Assembly (NCBI GenBank): GCA_016718655.1
Contig: JADKCV010000014.1
Coordinates: 80,536-144,535, forward strand
DNA length: 64,000 bases
Reading direction: 5' to 3'
Source: Flavobacteriales bacterium
Lineage (GTDB): Bacteria; Bacteroidota; Bacteroidia; Flavobacteriales_F; PHOS-HE28
The translations under genes and the position numbers were made by a program. The notes below the pieces were generated by a model that ran no database searches, was not told where the DNA came from, and worked only from the letters and a program-made list of their open reading frames with translations. Position 1 is the stretch's first letter, and every line of letters begins with the position of its first letter. Of this stretch, positions 47,114-57,028 are shown piece by piece.

Positions 47114-49026
47114 CTACAGCTTCCCCGCCGTGATCTCCTCCACCACCCCCGGATCCAGCAGTGTAGAGGTATCCCCCAAACTCCCCAGCTCGTTCTCCGC
47201 CACCTTCCGCAGGATGCGCCGCATGATCTTGCCGCTGCGCGTCTTCGGCAGGCCGCTCACGAACTGGATCTTGTCCGGCTTGGCGATGCGGCCGATGCTG
47301 GCCACCACGGCTTCCAGGATCTCGCCGCGCATGTTCTCCATGGCCTGCGCATCGTCGGCGGGGATGGGCGTTTCGCAGACCACGTAGGCGTAGATGCCCT
47401 GGCCCTTGATGTCGTGCGGGTAGCCCACCACGGCGCTTTCCACCACGCCCTTGGCCTGGTTGATGGCGTTCTCGATCTCGGCCGTGCCGAAGCGGTGGCC
47501 GCTCACGTTGATCACATCGTCCACCCGGCCGATGATGCGGTAGCGGCCGTCGGCATCGCGCTTGGCGCCATCGCCGGTGAAGTAGTAGCCCTTGTAGCTG
47601 CTGAAGTAGGTCTGGCGGCAGCGCTCGTGGTCGCCCCAGGTGGTGCGCAGGATGCCGGGCCACGGGAACTTCATGCACAGCAGGCCCTCCACCTCGTTCT
47701 CGGTGATCTCCTTGCCCTCGGGCGTCAGCAGCACAGGTTGCACACCGGGCAGGGGCCAGGCGGCGTGAGCGGGTTTCTCGTCGTTCACGCCCGCCATGGT
47801 GCTGATCAATATGCCGCCGGTCTCGGTCTGCCACCACGTGTCCACCACCGGACAGCGGTCCTTGCCCACGTGGATCTTGTACCAGTTCCACGCCTCTTCG
47901 TTGATGGGCTCGCCCACGCTGCCGATCACTTTCAGACTGTCAGCGAGTAGGCAAGGACGTGGTCCAGACCGGCGGCCATCAAGCTGCGGATGGCGGTGGG
48001 CGCGGTGTAGAAGATGTTCACCCCGTGCTTGTCGATCACCTGCCAGAAGCGGCCCGCATCGGGGAAGGTGGGCACACCCTCGAACACCAGTGTGGTGGCG
48101 CCGTTCAACAGCGGACCGTAGATGATGTAGCTGTGCCCGGTGATCCAGCCCACGTCGGCCGTGCACCAGTACACGTCGCTCTCCTCGTACTGGAACACGT
48201 TGCGGAAGGTGTAATCGGTGTACACCATGTAACCGCCGCAGGTGTGCACCACGCCCTTGGGTTTGCCGGTGCTGCCGCTGGTGTAGAGGATGAAGAGCGG
48301 GTCCTCCGCGTCCATGCTCTCGGCGGGGCAATGCTTGTCCACCAACTTCAGTTCGTCGTGCAGCCACACATCGCGGCCTTCCACCATGTTCACGGCCCAC
48401 GCCAGGCGCTCGGCCACGATCACCTTTTGCACCGTGGGACAGGTCTCCAGCGCCTCGTCCACCACGCGTTTCACGGGGATCTGTTTGTGCCCGCGGTTCA
48501 GGCCGTCGCTCGTCAGCACCATCGTGGCCTAGGCATCCTGGATGCGGTCGCTCAGGCTCTGCGCGCTGAAGCCGCAGAACACCACGCTGTGGATGGCCCC
48601 GATGCGCGCGCAGGCCAGCGTGGCGATCACCAGCTCGGGCACCATGGGCATGTAGATGCAGATGCGGTCGCCCTTCTTCGCGCCGTTGCGCTTCAGCACG
48701 TTGGCGTACTGGCACACCTTCTCGTGCAGCTCGCGATAGGTCAGGCGCACCGCCCGTTCCTTCGGGTCGTTCGGCTCCCAGATCACCGCCAGCTTGTTGC
48801 CGCGCTCCTTCAGGTGGCGGTCCAGGCAGTTCTCGGTGATGTTCAGCTTGCCGCCCGCGAACCACTTCACGTTGGGCGTCTCGAAATCCCACTCCAGCGC
48901 GGTGTTCCACTTCTGGTGCCACTCAAAAGTGTCGGCCTGCGCGGTCCAGAACCCCACGGGGTCTTTCACGCTCTCGGCGTAGTTGGCGTCGTATTCGGCT
49001 TGTGTGCGGATGCGTTTCAGGGCCAT
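47114..49026 (-). pseudogene. acs: Acetyl-CoA synthetase, with internal TAG and a frameshift
   Basis: AMP-forming acetate:CoA ligase, about 636 residues when joined. The N-terminal third (MALKRIRTQAEYDANY...VFCGFSAQSLSDRIQDA) ends at an in-frame TAG at 48529-48531. The same frame resumes at ATMVLTSDGLNRGHKQIPVKRVV, passes the core motif FILYTSGSTGKPKGVVHT, and ends near 47940. A single-base shift then leads to SLKVIGSVGEPINEEAWNWY, WWQTETGG and the C-terminal YRIIGRVDDVINVSGHRFGT and SGKIMRRILR. Family identity is certain. Either a decayed gene or two base-call errors. It diverges from an ScfR-like regulator. Confidence 0.93.
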
Positions 49027-49101
49027 GGCGGTGAAGTTCGCGAAAACGGAGCTTGAACAGCATTAACGATCGCGCTGTAGGCATGAACTCCGGACACCCC
49101 G

Positions 49102-49109
49102 TAGCTTGG
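49102..49109 (+). promoter_or_regulatory. -7-like box TAGCTTGG before regulator gene
   Basis: Near match to TAnnTTTG, 8 nt before the ATG at 49118, in the 91-nt divergent region shared with acs. Confidence 0.35.
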
Positions 49110-49117
49110 CCCTGTTC

Positions 49118-50557
49118 ATGGAGATCCGCGAGGACGATATCCGCCTTATCCTAGGCCTCAAGCTCCGACGACTCCGTCAGGAACAAGGATTCTCCTTGGC
49201 GGAACTGGGTAAGCTCACCGGCCTTTCCGTGTCCTACCTGAACGAGATCGAGAAGGGGCGGAAGTATCCCAAGGCAGAGAAACTGGCCGCGCTCGCCAAA
49301 GCACTGGGTACCACCTTCGACAAGTTGGTGAGCTTGAAGCTCGACAAGCACTTGGCCCCGGTGGGTGAACTGTTGGCCAGCGGATTCCTTCAGGACGTTC
49401 CGCTCGATCTGTTCGGTATCGATCGCGGCAAGCTCGTTGAACTGATCGCCAACGCACCCGCCAAGGTCTCGGCCTTCATCAGTACACTGGCCCGCATCGC
49501 TGCCACCTACAACATGACGCAGGAGCATTTCTACTTCGCCGCCCTGCGATCCTACCAGGAACTCTACGAGAACCACTTCGAGGACCTGGAGTTGGAGGCC
49601 AAGCGTTTCCGCCTTGGTTTGGCTACCGATGAACGCACGCACCTCTCCTCCGACCAACTCGCCGATCACCTGGTCAATGATCGAGGTTATACCATCCGGG
49701 AGCGCAATTTCGACCGCTACTCGGACCTGGCGCATATCCGTAGTGTGTTCATGCCCGAACAGAAGGTTCTGGTGGTGAATGAACGCCTTACGCACGACCA
49801 ACGCTCCTTCCTGCTCGCCAAAGAGATCGGTTATGACCACCTCGGCCTCTCTGAACAGCGTGCCTTGGTCACACCATGGCCCAAGGCCACCAGTTTCGAC
49901 CACGTCCTCAACAACAGTCGGGCGAGCTACTTCGCAGGTGCGCTCCTGATACCGGCAGCACCTTTGGTGGAAGACCTCCGACACCTTTTCGCGGAGAGTT
50001 CCTTCGATCCGGCCGCGTTCCTGGCCATTTGGGAACACGCTGGTGGGTCACCGGAGACCTTCATGCTCCGCCTCACCAACATCCTGCCCCAGCACTTCGG
50101 GGTGGTCCGCATGTTCTTTCAGCGCTTCGACCATCAGCCTGCCGAGCAGATCGTGGAACCGAAGAAGGTGCTCTTCCTCGATCGCAAGCAGGATCCCATG
50201 AGCATCGAACTGTTGAATGATACCGTTGGGCGTTGGCTCAAGGAGCAATTCTTCACGACCGACGCGACCGAAGCACCCCGCACCATGGCCGCGCGGTTCG
50301 GCGGAGAGAACGGCTCACTTTACACGGTCATTGCCTTGGGGCGGTCCCGTCCGCACGGCACCCGCGGAGCATCCGCCCTGTGTATCGGTATGGAGGTGTT
50401 GCCTGCCAACGAGAAGCTGATCGGATACCTACGCGATCCCGCGCTTCCCCGGTTCGCCTTACAACCCCGGTCCGTGGTGGCCGAGCGCGATGGACGGTAC
50501 CAGCGCATGCATTCTGCGCTCCAAGGACTGCTCCAGGAACTCAAAGCAGAGGGCTAG
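49118..50557 (+). CDS. XRE-family regulator with degenerate IrrE domain (ScfR-like)
   Basis: 479 residues. N-terminal XRE helix-turn-helix (LRRLRQEQGFSLAELGKLTGLSVSYLNEIEKGRKYP). Next is a region like ImmA/IrrE peptidase (FLLAKEIGYDHLGL...RASYFAGALLIPA) in which the zinc HEXXH has been lost, then the C-terminal short-chain acyl-binding part. Actinobacterial relatives (RamB/PrpC/ScfR type) sense acetyl- or propionyl-CoA status and control acetate or propionate genes. The divergent position to acs fits a role in acetate metabolism. The target is inferred from context. Confidence 0.85.
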   Translation: MEIREDDIRLILGLKLRRLRQEQGFSLAELGKLTGLSVSYLNEIEKGRKYPKAEKLAALAKALGTTFDKLVSLKLDKHLAPVGELLASGFLQDVPLDLFGIDRGKLVELIANAPAKVSAFISTLARIAATYNMTQEHFYFAALRSYQELYENHFEDLELEAKRFRLGLATDERTHLSSDQLADHLVNDRGYTIRERNFDRYSDLAHIRSVFMPEQKVLVVNERLTHDQRSFLLAKEIGYDHLGLSEQRALVTPWPKATSFDHVLNNSRASYFAGALLIPAAPLVEDLRHLFAESSFDPAAFLAIWEHAGGSPETFMLRLTNILPQHFGVVRMFFQRFDHQPAEQIVEPKKVLFLDRKQDPMSIELLNDTVGRWLKEQFFTTDATEAPRTMAARFGGENGSLYTVIALGRSRPHGTRGASALCIGMEVLPANEKLIGYLRDPALPRFALQPRSVVAERDGRYQRMHSALQGLLQELKAEG

Positions 50558-50711
50558 GAGGGCGGTACCTGCCCCGTGTTCAGGGATGCTGAATGCTAAT
50601 TCGTCGATGAATTTCGATCATTCGTCTTGACAAGGGTGGTGTTCCTTGCCATCTTGCGTCACGCTTCGACTGTACTGGAACCATTCACCCGCTCAACACC
50701 CTACAACAACC

Positions 50712-50876
50712 ATGTGGCCCGTACAGACCCTCACGCTCCTCCTTTGCCTCACCGATGATGAGCAGCTCTTCGCCCAGCGAACGAATGAGCCGCCTCCTGC
50801 TGTGACCATCGAGGTGGTATTGCCGGCAGAAGAGGCGACACCCGCCACTGAAGAGCAGGAGGAACCCGCCGCTTGA
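50712..50876 (+). CDS. Possible small protein (54 residues)
   Basis: ATG 50712 opens MWPVQTLTLLLCLTDDEQL and ends in a Glu/Pro/Thr-rich acidic tail. A TTG element (about 50627) and CATCTTGC box (about 50649) lie upstream and a hairpin with T-run follows at 50917-50957, so a short transcript is plausible. Coding status is uncertain; an sRNA is possible. Confidence 0.4.
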   Translation: MWPVQTLTLLLCLTDDEQLFAQRTNEPPPAVTIEVVLPAEEATPATEEQEEPAA

Positions 50877-50916
50877 CCGGTTTTCGACCAGGACCACGGA
50901 CCTAGCCATAGGTCAA

Positions 50917-50957
50917 GACCCCGGTGCCACCGCCCATGGTACCGGGGTCGCTGTTTT
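50917..50957 (+). terminator. Rho-independent terminator
   Basis: GACCCCGGT / ACCGGGGTC stem (50917-50925 with 50941-50949), extended by further pairs in the loop, followed by GCTGTTTT. Confidence 0.75.
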
Positions 50958-50997
50958 ACTACGATCGACGTTCGAGGACATCATCGCGCTTTTCAGG

Positions 50998-51005
50998 CAT
51001 CTTTG
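50998..51005 (+). promoter_or_regulatory. -7 promoter box CATCTTTG
   Basis: One mismatch from TAnnTTTG, 20 nt before the ATG at 51026. Confidence 0.45.
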
Positions 51006-51025
51006 CCGCCCCACATTTCGAAACC

Positions 51026-52609
51026 ATGCGCACGACCCTTGGACTTTGGCTGATGCTCTCAGCCTTTTTATCCGTTTCAGCCCAGACGAAGACCCAACGC
51101 GCCGAGGTGCAATGGGGGCCTGAATACAGCGCCAAAAAGGATGGCGGCTTCGGATATGTCTTCGATCATAACGAGGATGCCGTGTACATGAAGCTCCAAC
51201 TGAAGAAGGAGGCCTTCATCCAGAAGATGGGGATGGACTTGCGCTCCCAGTACAAGAAGGTGCTGCCCATGAAGATCGGAAAGGACCAACACGGTCTTGA
51301 GCGACTGGAGGTGCTTGGTGATCGCATCGCCGTCTTCACCAGTTTCTTCAACAAGAAGACCAAGACCAACGAACTGTACGTACGCCTGTTCAATGAAGCC
51401 GATATGAGCCCGGTAGGGAGCATCCGCAAAGTGGCCGATATCGGCGATGCCAGTCGTAAGTGGCAGGGCAGTTTCACCGTGAGCATCTCACCCGATAAGG
51501 AGAAGATCCTCGTTCGCCTGGACCAACCCTATGAAAAGGATGAGCCGGAGCGCTTCAAGTTGCAGGTGTACTCTTCCGAGCTCGATCCGGTTTGGGAGCA
51601 GTCCATCACATTGCCCTATCCCGACAAGGAGTTCTTGGTGCAGGGGAACCTGGTGGACAATGATGGCTCGGTGATCGTGATCGGAACCAAATACGCAGAG
51701 AAGGCCGAAGCCCGTGAACTGAAGAAGGAGGAGCGTCCTGCCTACACCTATATGCTGCTGACCTACGACGGTTCCGGTGATGCTGAGACCAAGGCCATCG
51801 AAGCCGGCGACAAGTTCCTCCAGGACCTCACCATCACCATTCCGGACCAAGGTGATATCCTCTGTGGTGGCTTCTATGGCAAGAAGGGCGCATCCAGCCA
51901 GAGCGGTGCCTTCTACATGCGTCTCGACCGAAAGACCAAGGCCGTTGTACACGAATCGTTCAAGGAGTTCTCCAAGGAGTTCATCACCCAGTACATGACC
52001 GAGAAGGAAGAGGAAAAGGCCACGAAGAAGGCCGACAAGAAAGGGGAGGAGATCGAACTTATCCAGTACGACCTCGATGAACTGATCGTCCGCGAGGATG
52101 GCGGTGTGGTCATGGTCGGCGAACAGTACAGGTTCTACACCACCACCGTCTGCACATCCAGTCCCAATGGTGGACAATCCTGCCGTACGGTCTATCACTA
52201 TGTCTACAACGACATCGTGGTGGTGAACGTGGATCCCGACGGTAACATCGAATGGGCCACCAAGATCCCCAAGCGTCAGCATACCACCAACGACGGTGGT
52301 TACTTCTCCTCCTACGCGATGACCATCAAAGGTGACAAGATGTACTTCATCTTCAACGATAGCGGAAAGAACCTGTTCCTGAAGGAAGGTGATCGGATCG
52401 CCCCGTTCAAGATCACCGGTAAGGAGGCCCTCATCACCCTGGCCACGGTGGAAGGCGACGGCACAGTGCACCGTGAAGCGCTGCTCGCACCCGAGAAAGG
52501 CGAGACCATCACTCGGCCCAAGGCCTGCGTGCAGACCCCGGATGACAAGCTCTTCATGTTCGCAACCCGCCGCGACGACTACCGCTTCGGCCTTGTCAAC
52601 TTCGAATAG
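51026..52609 (+). CDS. Secreted protein of unknown function
   Basis: 527 residues with a signal peptide (MRTTLGLWLMLSAFLSVSAQ). The body is rich in charged residues with repeated beta-hairpin patterns (e.g. LERLEVLGDRIAVFTSFFNKKTKTNELYVRLFNEADMSPVG). A Lys/Glu cluster follows (TEKEEEKATKKADKKGEEIE) and a Cys pair in TVCTSSPNGGQSCRTVYHY. This looks like a Bacteroidota periplasmic propeller-like protein, without a named domain that I recognise. The start is chosen at the signal peptide. A 12-bp hairpin lies after the stop. Confidence 0.72.
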   Translation: MRTTLGLWLMLSAFLSVSAQTKTQRAEVQWGPEYSAKKDGGFGYVFDHNEDAVYMKLQLKKEAFIQKMGMDLRSQYKKVLPMKIGKDQHGLERLEVLGDRIAVFTSFFNKKTKTNELYVRLFNEADMSPVGSIRKVADIGDASRKWQGSFTVSISPDKEKILVRLDQPYEKDEPERFKLQVYSSELDPVWEQSITLPYPDKEFLVQGNLVDNDGSVIVIGTKYAEKAEARELKKEERPAYTYMLLTYDGSGDAETKAIEAGDKFLQDLTITIPDQGDILCGGFYGKKGASSQSGAFYMRLDRKTKAVVHESFKEFSKEFITQYMTEKEEEKATKKADKKGEEIELIQYDLDELIVREDGGVVMVGEQYRFYTTTVCTSSPNGGQSCRTVYHYVYNDIVVVNVDPDGNIEWATKIPKRQHTTNDGGYFSSYAMTIKGDKMYFIFNDSGKNLFLKEGDRIAPFKITGKEALITLATVEGDGTVHREALLAPEKGETITRPKACVQTPDDKLFMFATRRDDYRFGLVNFE

Positions 52610-52623
52610 GTCACTTCCATCTC

Positions 52624-52663
52624 CGAACGCCGCGCCCGGTCCCTGCACCGAGCGCGGCGTTCG
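52624..52663 (+). terminator. Strong hairpin terminator between secreted protein and M14 peptidase
   Basis: CGAACGCCGCGC pairs perfectly with 52652-52663 (12 bp), with a further 4-bp inner stem. The promoter box of the next gene begins 3 nt later. Confidence 0.65.
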
Positions 52664-52665
52664 TG

Positions 52666-52673
52666 CATCTTTA
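52666..52673 (+). promoter_or_regulatory. -7 promoter-like box CATCTTTA, 4 nt before ATG
   Basis: Near match to TAnnTTTG, with a 4-nt gap to the ATG at 52678. Confidence 0.4.
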
Positions 52674-52677
52674 CACC

Positions 52678-54395
52678 ATGTTCGCTCGGATCATCCAGCT
52701 TGCCGCGCTCCTGCTCGCCGCCTGCACCGCGCAGGCCCAATGGCACTTCACCGGCGATTCCACCCCCACGTGGGAACAGGCGATCGCCCGATTCCGACGC
52801 TTCGCCGACACGCGCCCCGGTGCCCACCTCAGCACCATCGGCGCTGACGATAACGGCCTGCCCATCCACCTCTTCGTCCTCGCCGACGGCACCTTCCCCC
52901 ATCCCGACAGCCTCCGCGCCGCCGGCAAGTCCATCCTCTGGATCACCAACGGGATCCACCCCGGCGAACCCGATGGGGTGGATGCCAGCCTGCTCCTCGC
53001 ACAGGCCCTGCTCGATAGCGACCAATACATGGGACTGCTCGCCAACACCGCCGTCTGCATCGTGCCCGTGTACAACGTCAGCGGGGCCCTGCAACGCTCC
53101 AGCACTTCGCGTGCCAACCAAACCGGCCCGGCGGAATACGGCTTCCGCGCCAATGCCCGCAACCTCGACCTCAACCGCGACTTCATCAAGGCCGACAGCC
53201 GCAACACCCGCAGCCTGCTCGCCGCCCTCCGCACCTGGGACCCCGACCTCTACTTCGAGACCCACGTGAGCAACGGCGCCGACCACCAATACGTGATGGA
53301 GCTGCTCACCTCGCACCCGGACCGCCTCGATCCCGCCCTGCGCAGCTACCTCAGCACCACGTTGAAGCCTGCGCTACACGCCTGGATGGACCGCCGCGGC
53401 CAGTTGATGGGCCCCTACTTCGAAACACGCGGCCAGACCCCCGAACAAGGGCTGGAAGGCTTCCTCGATGGGCCGCGCTACAGCAGTGGCCACGCCGCCT
53501 TGCACCACCGCATCGGCATCCTCAGCGAAACGCACATGCTGAAGCCCTATGCAGACCGCGTGAACGCCACCTTCCAGCTGATGCTCGCCACCCTCGCCGT
53601 GCTCAACGAACAGGGCGCCGCGTTACGCACAGCACGCGCCCAAGCCCGGGAGCATACCCGCACCGCCACCCACTTCGGCTTCAACCACCGGTTGGACACC
53701 ACCCACGTGGAACAGTTGCCATGGAAGGGCTACCGCCCCGCACCGCGCCCAGCGCTGTTAGTGGCCTGCCGCGCCTGCAGTACGACCACAGCCAGCCCAC
53801 CGATACCGTGGTGCCTTGGATGGACCGCTTCGTGCCCGCCTTCACGCTTGCCAAGCCCGCCGCCTACCTCATCCCCCAAGCTTGGCACGAGCTCATCACC
53901 CGGCTGGAACTGGACGGCGTGCCGCTCGAACGCCTGCCTGCCGATACTTCCTTCACCGTTACCGCCCAACGCATCGCCGCCCACACCACCGTGCAGGAAC
54001 CCTTCGAGGGCCGCTACCTGCACCGCGGCATCCGCACCACCACGGACACCTTGGTGTACCAGGCCATCGCCGGCGATGTGCGCGTACCCATGGGCCACGC
54101 CACCGACCGCCTGGCGATGGAGATCCTCGAACCCCGCGCTGCGGACAGCTTCTTCGCCTGGGGCTTCTTCGATCCCATCCTGCAGCAGAAGGAATGGTTC
54201 AGCGACTACGTCTTCGAGGACATCGCCGCCGACCTCCTGGCCAGCGACCCCGCGTTGCGGCAAGCCCTGGAAGCCGCCAAAGCCGCCGATCCCGCCTTGG
54301 CCAACGATGCTTGGGGCCAGCTCTATTGGGTTTACCAGCGCTCACCCTACTTCGAACCGGGCTATCGGCGGGTGCCGGTGTTCTCCATCAGGTAG
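52678..54395 (+). pseudogene. Secreted M14-family zinc carboxypeptidase-like protein, frameshifted
   Basis: About 572 residues if joined. Signal peptide (MFARIIQLAALLLAACTAQAQ). Zinc ligands are in NGIHPGEPDG (His, Glu) and ETHVSNGADHQY (His); NARNLDLNRDF is the usual substrate-binding segment and the catalytic Glu is probably in ILSETHML. Near 53745-53755 the sense passes from GYRPAP in one frame to SAVSGLPRLQYDHSQP in another (reading from 53721 to 54395). The first frame then becomes a Ser/Pro/Thr-rich shadow. One indel explains it. The C-terminal half, FVPAFTLAKPAAYLIPQAW onward, is typical for this family. Confidence 0.82.
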
Positions 54396-54408
54396 TGATC
54401 AGGCGTGT

Positions 54409-54416
54409 CATCTTTG
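54409..54416 (+). promoter_or_regulatory. -7 promoter box CATCTTTG
   Basis: One mismatch from TAnnTTTG, 12 nt before the ATG at 54429. Confidence 0.45.
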
Positions 54417-54428
54417 CACCTGAAGGCG

Positions 54429-55412
54429 ATGAAGACCCCGTTCCGCACCACAGCTGTTCGCACCGAGGACCCCGGTATCGGCAGTTCGTTCGAGCGTCCT
54501 TTGGAACGGTTGGTCGCAAAGGATGGTCAGTTCAAGGTCTTCAGGCTTGGCGGTGTGTCGGGCTTTCGCGAAGGGTTCGTGGCGCTGGCCACGATGCCCT
54601 TGGGCCGCTTGATCGGTACCTTCCTGCTGGCCTACTTGTTCATGAACCTGGTCTTCGCATCCGTTTATATGCTCATCGGGGTCGAGCAATTGGGGAATGC
54701 TGATCTGAGTTCTGAACGAACGCGTTGGTTGAGTGCGATCGGCATGAGCGTGCAGACCTTGACCACGGTCGGCTATGGCTCGGTCTACCCGACCACCTTC
54801 GCGACCTGGTTCGTGGCTGCTGTGGAAGGGGTCTTTGGCATCCTGGGCTTCTCCTTGATCAGCGCTGTGATCTATGCCCGGTTCGCTCGTCCTGACACCA
54901 TGTTGGCCTATTCCGAAAAGGCGCTTATCGCACCCTTCAAAGAGGGATGGAGTCTGCAAATGCGCCTTGCGAATAAACGCAGCACCTTGCTCATGGAACT
55001 GGAAGCCCGGGCCATACTGGTCATGGCCGATGTGGATGATCAAGGGGAGAAGTTGAATTACTACAACCTCAAGCTTCAATTGGAAAGGGTGAATTTCATG
55101 CCGCTCAGTTGGACCGTCGTGCATCCGATATCGCCCGATAGCCCTCTGGCGGGCGTTTCCTATGAAGACCTCGTGGACCGCCGTGCGGAAGTGATCCTGA
55201 TACTGAAAGCCGTGGACGAGGGATACATGCAGAATGTCTACACGAGGCGTTCATTTCGCTATGACGAGATCGTGTGGGGCGCTAGGTACAACCGCCCGTT
55301 CAGCGCCAAGAATGGTATCATGCACTTGGACCTGGACAAGATGAGTGATCATGTTCCTGTGGAAATCCCTACGCGATTGCCCGTCCAGCCGAAGGAAGCA
55401 GAACCATCATGA
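54429..55412 (+). CDS. Inward-rectifier potassium channel (KirBac-like)
   Basis: 327 residues. Two transmembrane helices (LIGTFLLAYLFMNLVFASVYMLIG and WFVAAVEGVFGILGFSLISAVIYARFARP) flank the pore loop with the K+ selectivity filter TTVGYGS (112-118). The C-terminal cytosolic immunoglobulin-like domain is typical: LMELEARAILVMADVDDQGEKLNYYNLKLQLERVNFMPLSWTVVHPI. The start at 54429 gives normal family length. Tetrameric inner-membrane channel. Confidence 0.93.
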   Translation: MKTPFRTTAVRTEDPGIGSSFERPLERLVAKDGQFKVFRLGGVSGFREGFVALATMPLGRLIGTFLLAYLFMNLVFASVYMLIGVEQLGNADLSSERTRWLSAIGMSVQTLTTVGYGSVYPTTFATWFVAAVEGVFGILGFSLISAVIYARFARPDTMLAYSEKALIAPFKEGWSLQMRLANKRSTLLMELEARAILVMADVDDQGEKLNYYNLKLQLERVNFMPLSWTVVHPISPDSPLAGVSYEDLVDRRAEVILILKAVDEGYMQNVYTRRSFRYDEIVWGARYNRPFSAKNGIMHLDLDKMSDHVPVEIPTRLPVQPKEAEPS

Positions 55413-55793
55413 CGGCCGAGCATTGCCGATCCAGCGGACCGGTGATCCGTGGTTCGGTCCGGTGGTTCTCCTGTTCATCGCACACCGTTGGTTGCCCACT
55501 TCGCGTTTCCCGCCCCCATAGTGAGCTTTTCACATACGGCTTCTCCATTCCGTGCCAGCCTGTTGCCTTCTGAACTCAGAAGTAGAGTTGATGTTGCGGT
55601 CCATCCATCGAGGCTGCTGATCGGGCGTGAGCGGTGTTCGCCCGGTTCCGGTGGTGCGGGGTGGAGTAGGGCGGTGTTGATCGGGTCGGCGTTGGGCTTC
55701 GTTGGATAGCTTGTCCATCTCACCACCTCTCCTGAGAATCGTCAGGTCCTTCGCTTCGCAAATGGCCTAGCTTTCGACATATACCGATCGACC
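55413..55793. other. Intergenic region, no recognised gene
   Basis: About 380 nt. A small hairpin (CTTCTGAACTCAGAAG, near 55567-55582) and two related phrases, GATCGGGCGTGAGCGG and GATCGGGTCGGCG, are visible. A minus-strand open frame (55475-55726) lacks a signal or motif. TAGCTTTC at 55768-55775 may be the promoter of the next gene. Confidence 0.4.
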
Positions 55794-56252
55794 ATGGAAC
55801 CCACCGCCCTCAAGCGCGCCGTGCTGAAAGCCGCCCGCACCCAACTCGCCGACATCGCCGCAGAACTGAAGGATCGTGTGGCCGACCTGCGCACGGTGAC
55901 CGTGGGCGACGACGACCACGAAACAGCCAGCCAGACCGAGAGCACCCGCGGCGGCGATGTGGACCTGATGAACGCGCTAAGCGAACAGGTCGAGCACGTG
56001 CAGCAGGACCTTGAACGCATCGATGCATTGGACTCTACCGTGTCGTGCGACACGGTACAGTTCGGTGCGGTGGTCCATACCGACCAGCGTAATTTCCTGA
56101 TCGCCGCCAGTTTGGAGGAGTTCGATGCCGGTGGTCTGCGCTACCTGGGCGTAACCCCCAAGGCACCGGTCATTCAAGCGCTGCTCGGCAAGCGGGTGGG
56201 AGAGCACGTCACCATCAACGGGGTGGCCTATCACATCCTGGCCATCCACTGA
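55794..56252 (+). CDS. GreA/GreB-like transcript cleavage factor homologue
   Basis: 152 residues. An N-terminal helical part (KRAVLKAARTQLADIAAELKDRVADL...) is followed by a short acidic stretch (GDDDHETASQTESTRGGD). The C-terminal FKBP-like domain as in GreA/GreB ends PKAPVIQALLGKRVGEHVTINGVAYHILAI. Such short Bacteroidota homologues are often misnamed. The acidic tip that in GreA reaches the RNA polymerase active site is only tentatively placed here, so the role may be different. Confidence 0.68.
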   Translation: MEPTALKRAVLKAARTQLADIAAELKDRVADLRTVTVGDDDHETASQTESTRGGDVDLMNALSEQVEHVQQDLERIDALDSTVSCDTVQFGAVVHTDQRNFLIAASLEEFDAGGLRYLGVTPKAPVIQALLGKRVGEHVTINGVAYHILAIH

Positions 56253-56316
56253 ACGCCTCCGCTGCGTTCCTTTGCGAGCGATCGCCGTTCCCTATCGAGC
56301 CGGTGGTCCTCTTCGC

Positions 56317-56859
56317 ATGGAACTCTATGACATCAGCATCGGCGCACGCGTGAAACACCCCACGATGGGCGTGGGCGTGGTGTACGACATGGACCAACGC
56401 ACCGTTCACGTGTTCTTCAAGGAGCACGGCGAGCAACCCATCAGCCGCAGTTTCGAGGGGCTGGTGACCATCGCGCCCGGCGTGGAGATCGGCCAGGAAT
56501 CGTTGGACCTGGACCATGTAAGGGATTCCATCCGCGAGGTACTAGAGGAGATGCAACTTCCGCAGCGTCCCGTGGAGATGGCCCGCAAGTACGAAGGCGG
56601 TATGCTCGAGATGCGACCCAAGGACCCTTCGCTGAAGAGCAAGGAGGTGCCGATCGATGACTTCTTCCATAAGATCGTGATGATCCGCGACCGCTTCCGG
56701 GTGCTGGAACAGAAGATCAACGCACACCCCGCCCTGAGCGAGGCTGACAAGGTGGAGCTGCAGCAGTACATCACCCGCTGCTATGGCAGCCTCACCACCT
56801 TCAACATCCTGTTCGAGGACAAGGAGGACCAGTTCGTGGGGCAGAAAGGGGAGAGCTGA
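56317..56859 (+). CDS. Conserved hypothetical protein
   Basis: 180 residues from ATG 56317. N-terminal beta-rich part (ISIGARVKHPTMGVGVVYDMDQRTVHVFFKEHGEQPISRSF) resembles a small barrel of UvrD- or CarD-like type that binds protein or nucleic acid. The C-terminus is helical (DDFFHKIVMIRDRFRVLEQKINAHPALSEADKVELQQYITRCYGSLTTFN). No signal peptide. I do not recognise a named family. It follows the GreA-like gene by 64 nt, so they may be cotranscribed, though a TTCCTTTG box lies at 56267-56274. Confidence 0.65.
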   Translation: MELYDISIGARVKHPTMGVGVVYDMDQRTVHVFFKEHGEQPISRSFEGLVTIAPGVEIGQESLDLDHVRDSIREVLEEMQLPQRPVEMARKYEGGMLEMRPKDPSLKSKEVPIDDFFHKIVMIRDRFRVLEQKINAHPALSEADKVELQQYITRCYGSLTTFNILFEDKEDQFVGQKGES

Positions 56860-57028
56860 TCGACCGGTGGCGTTGTGTTCCACACCGCTCCTTGTGTAGT
56901 TGGTTCCACAGCGGAAGAGTTATCCACCATCGTTTGCAGATGGGTACACCGCACCATTACCTTCGTCTCGAAGTCGTTCTTTCCTTCTGACCTGTACGCT
57001 ACAACCACCCTCTTCGGGTGTCACCGCG

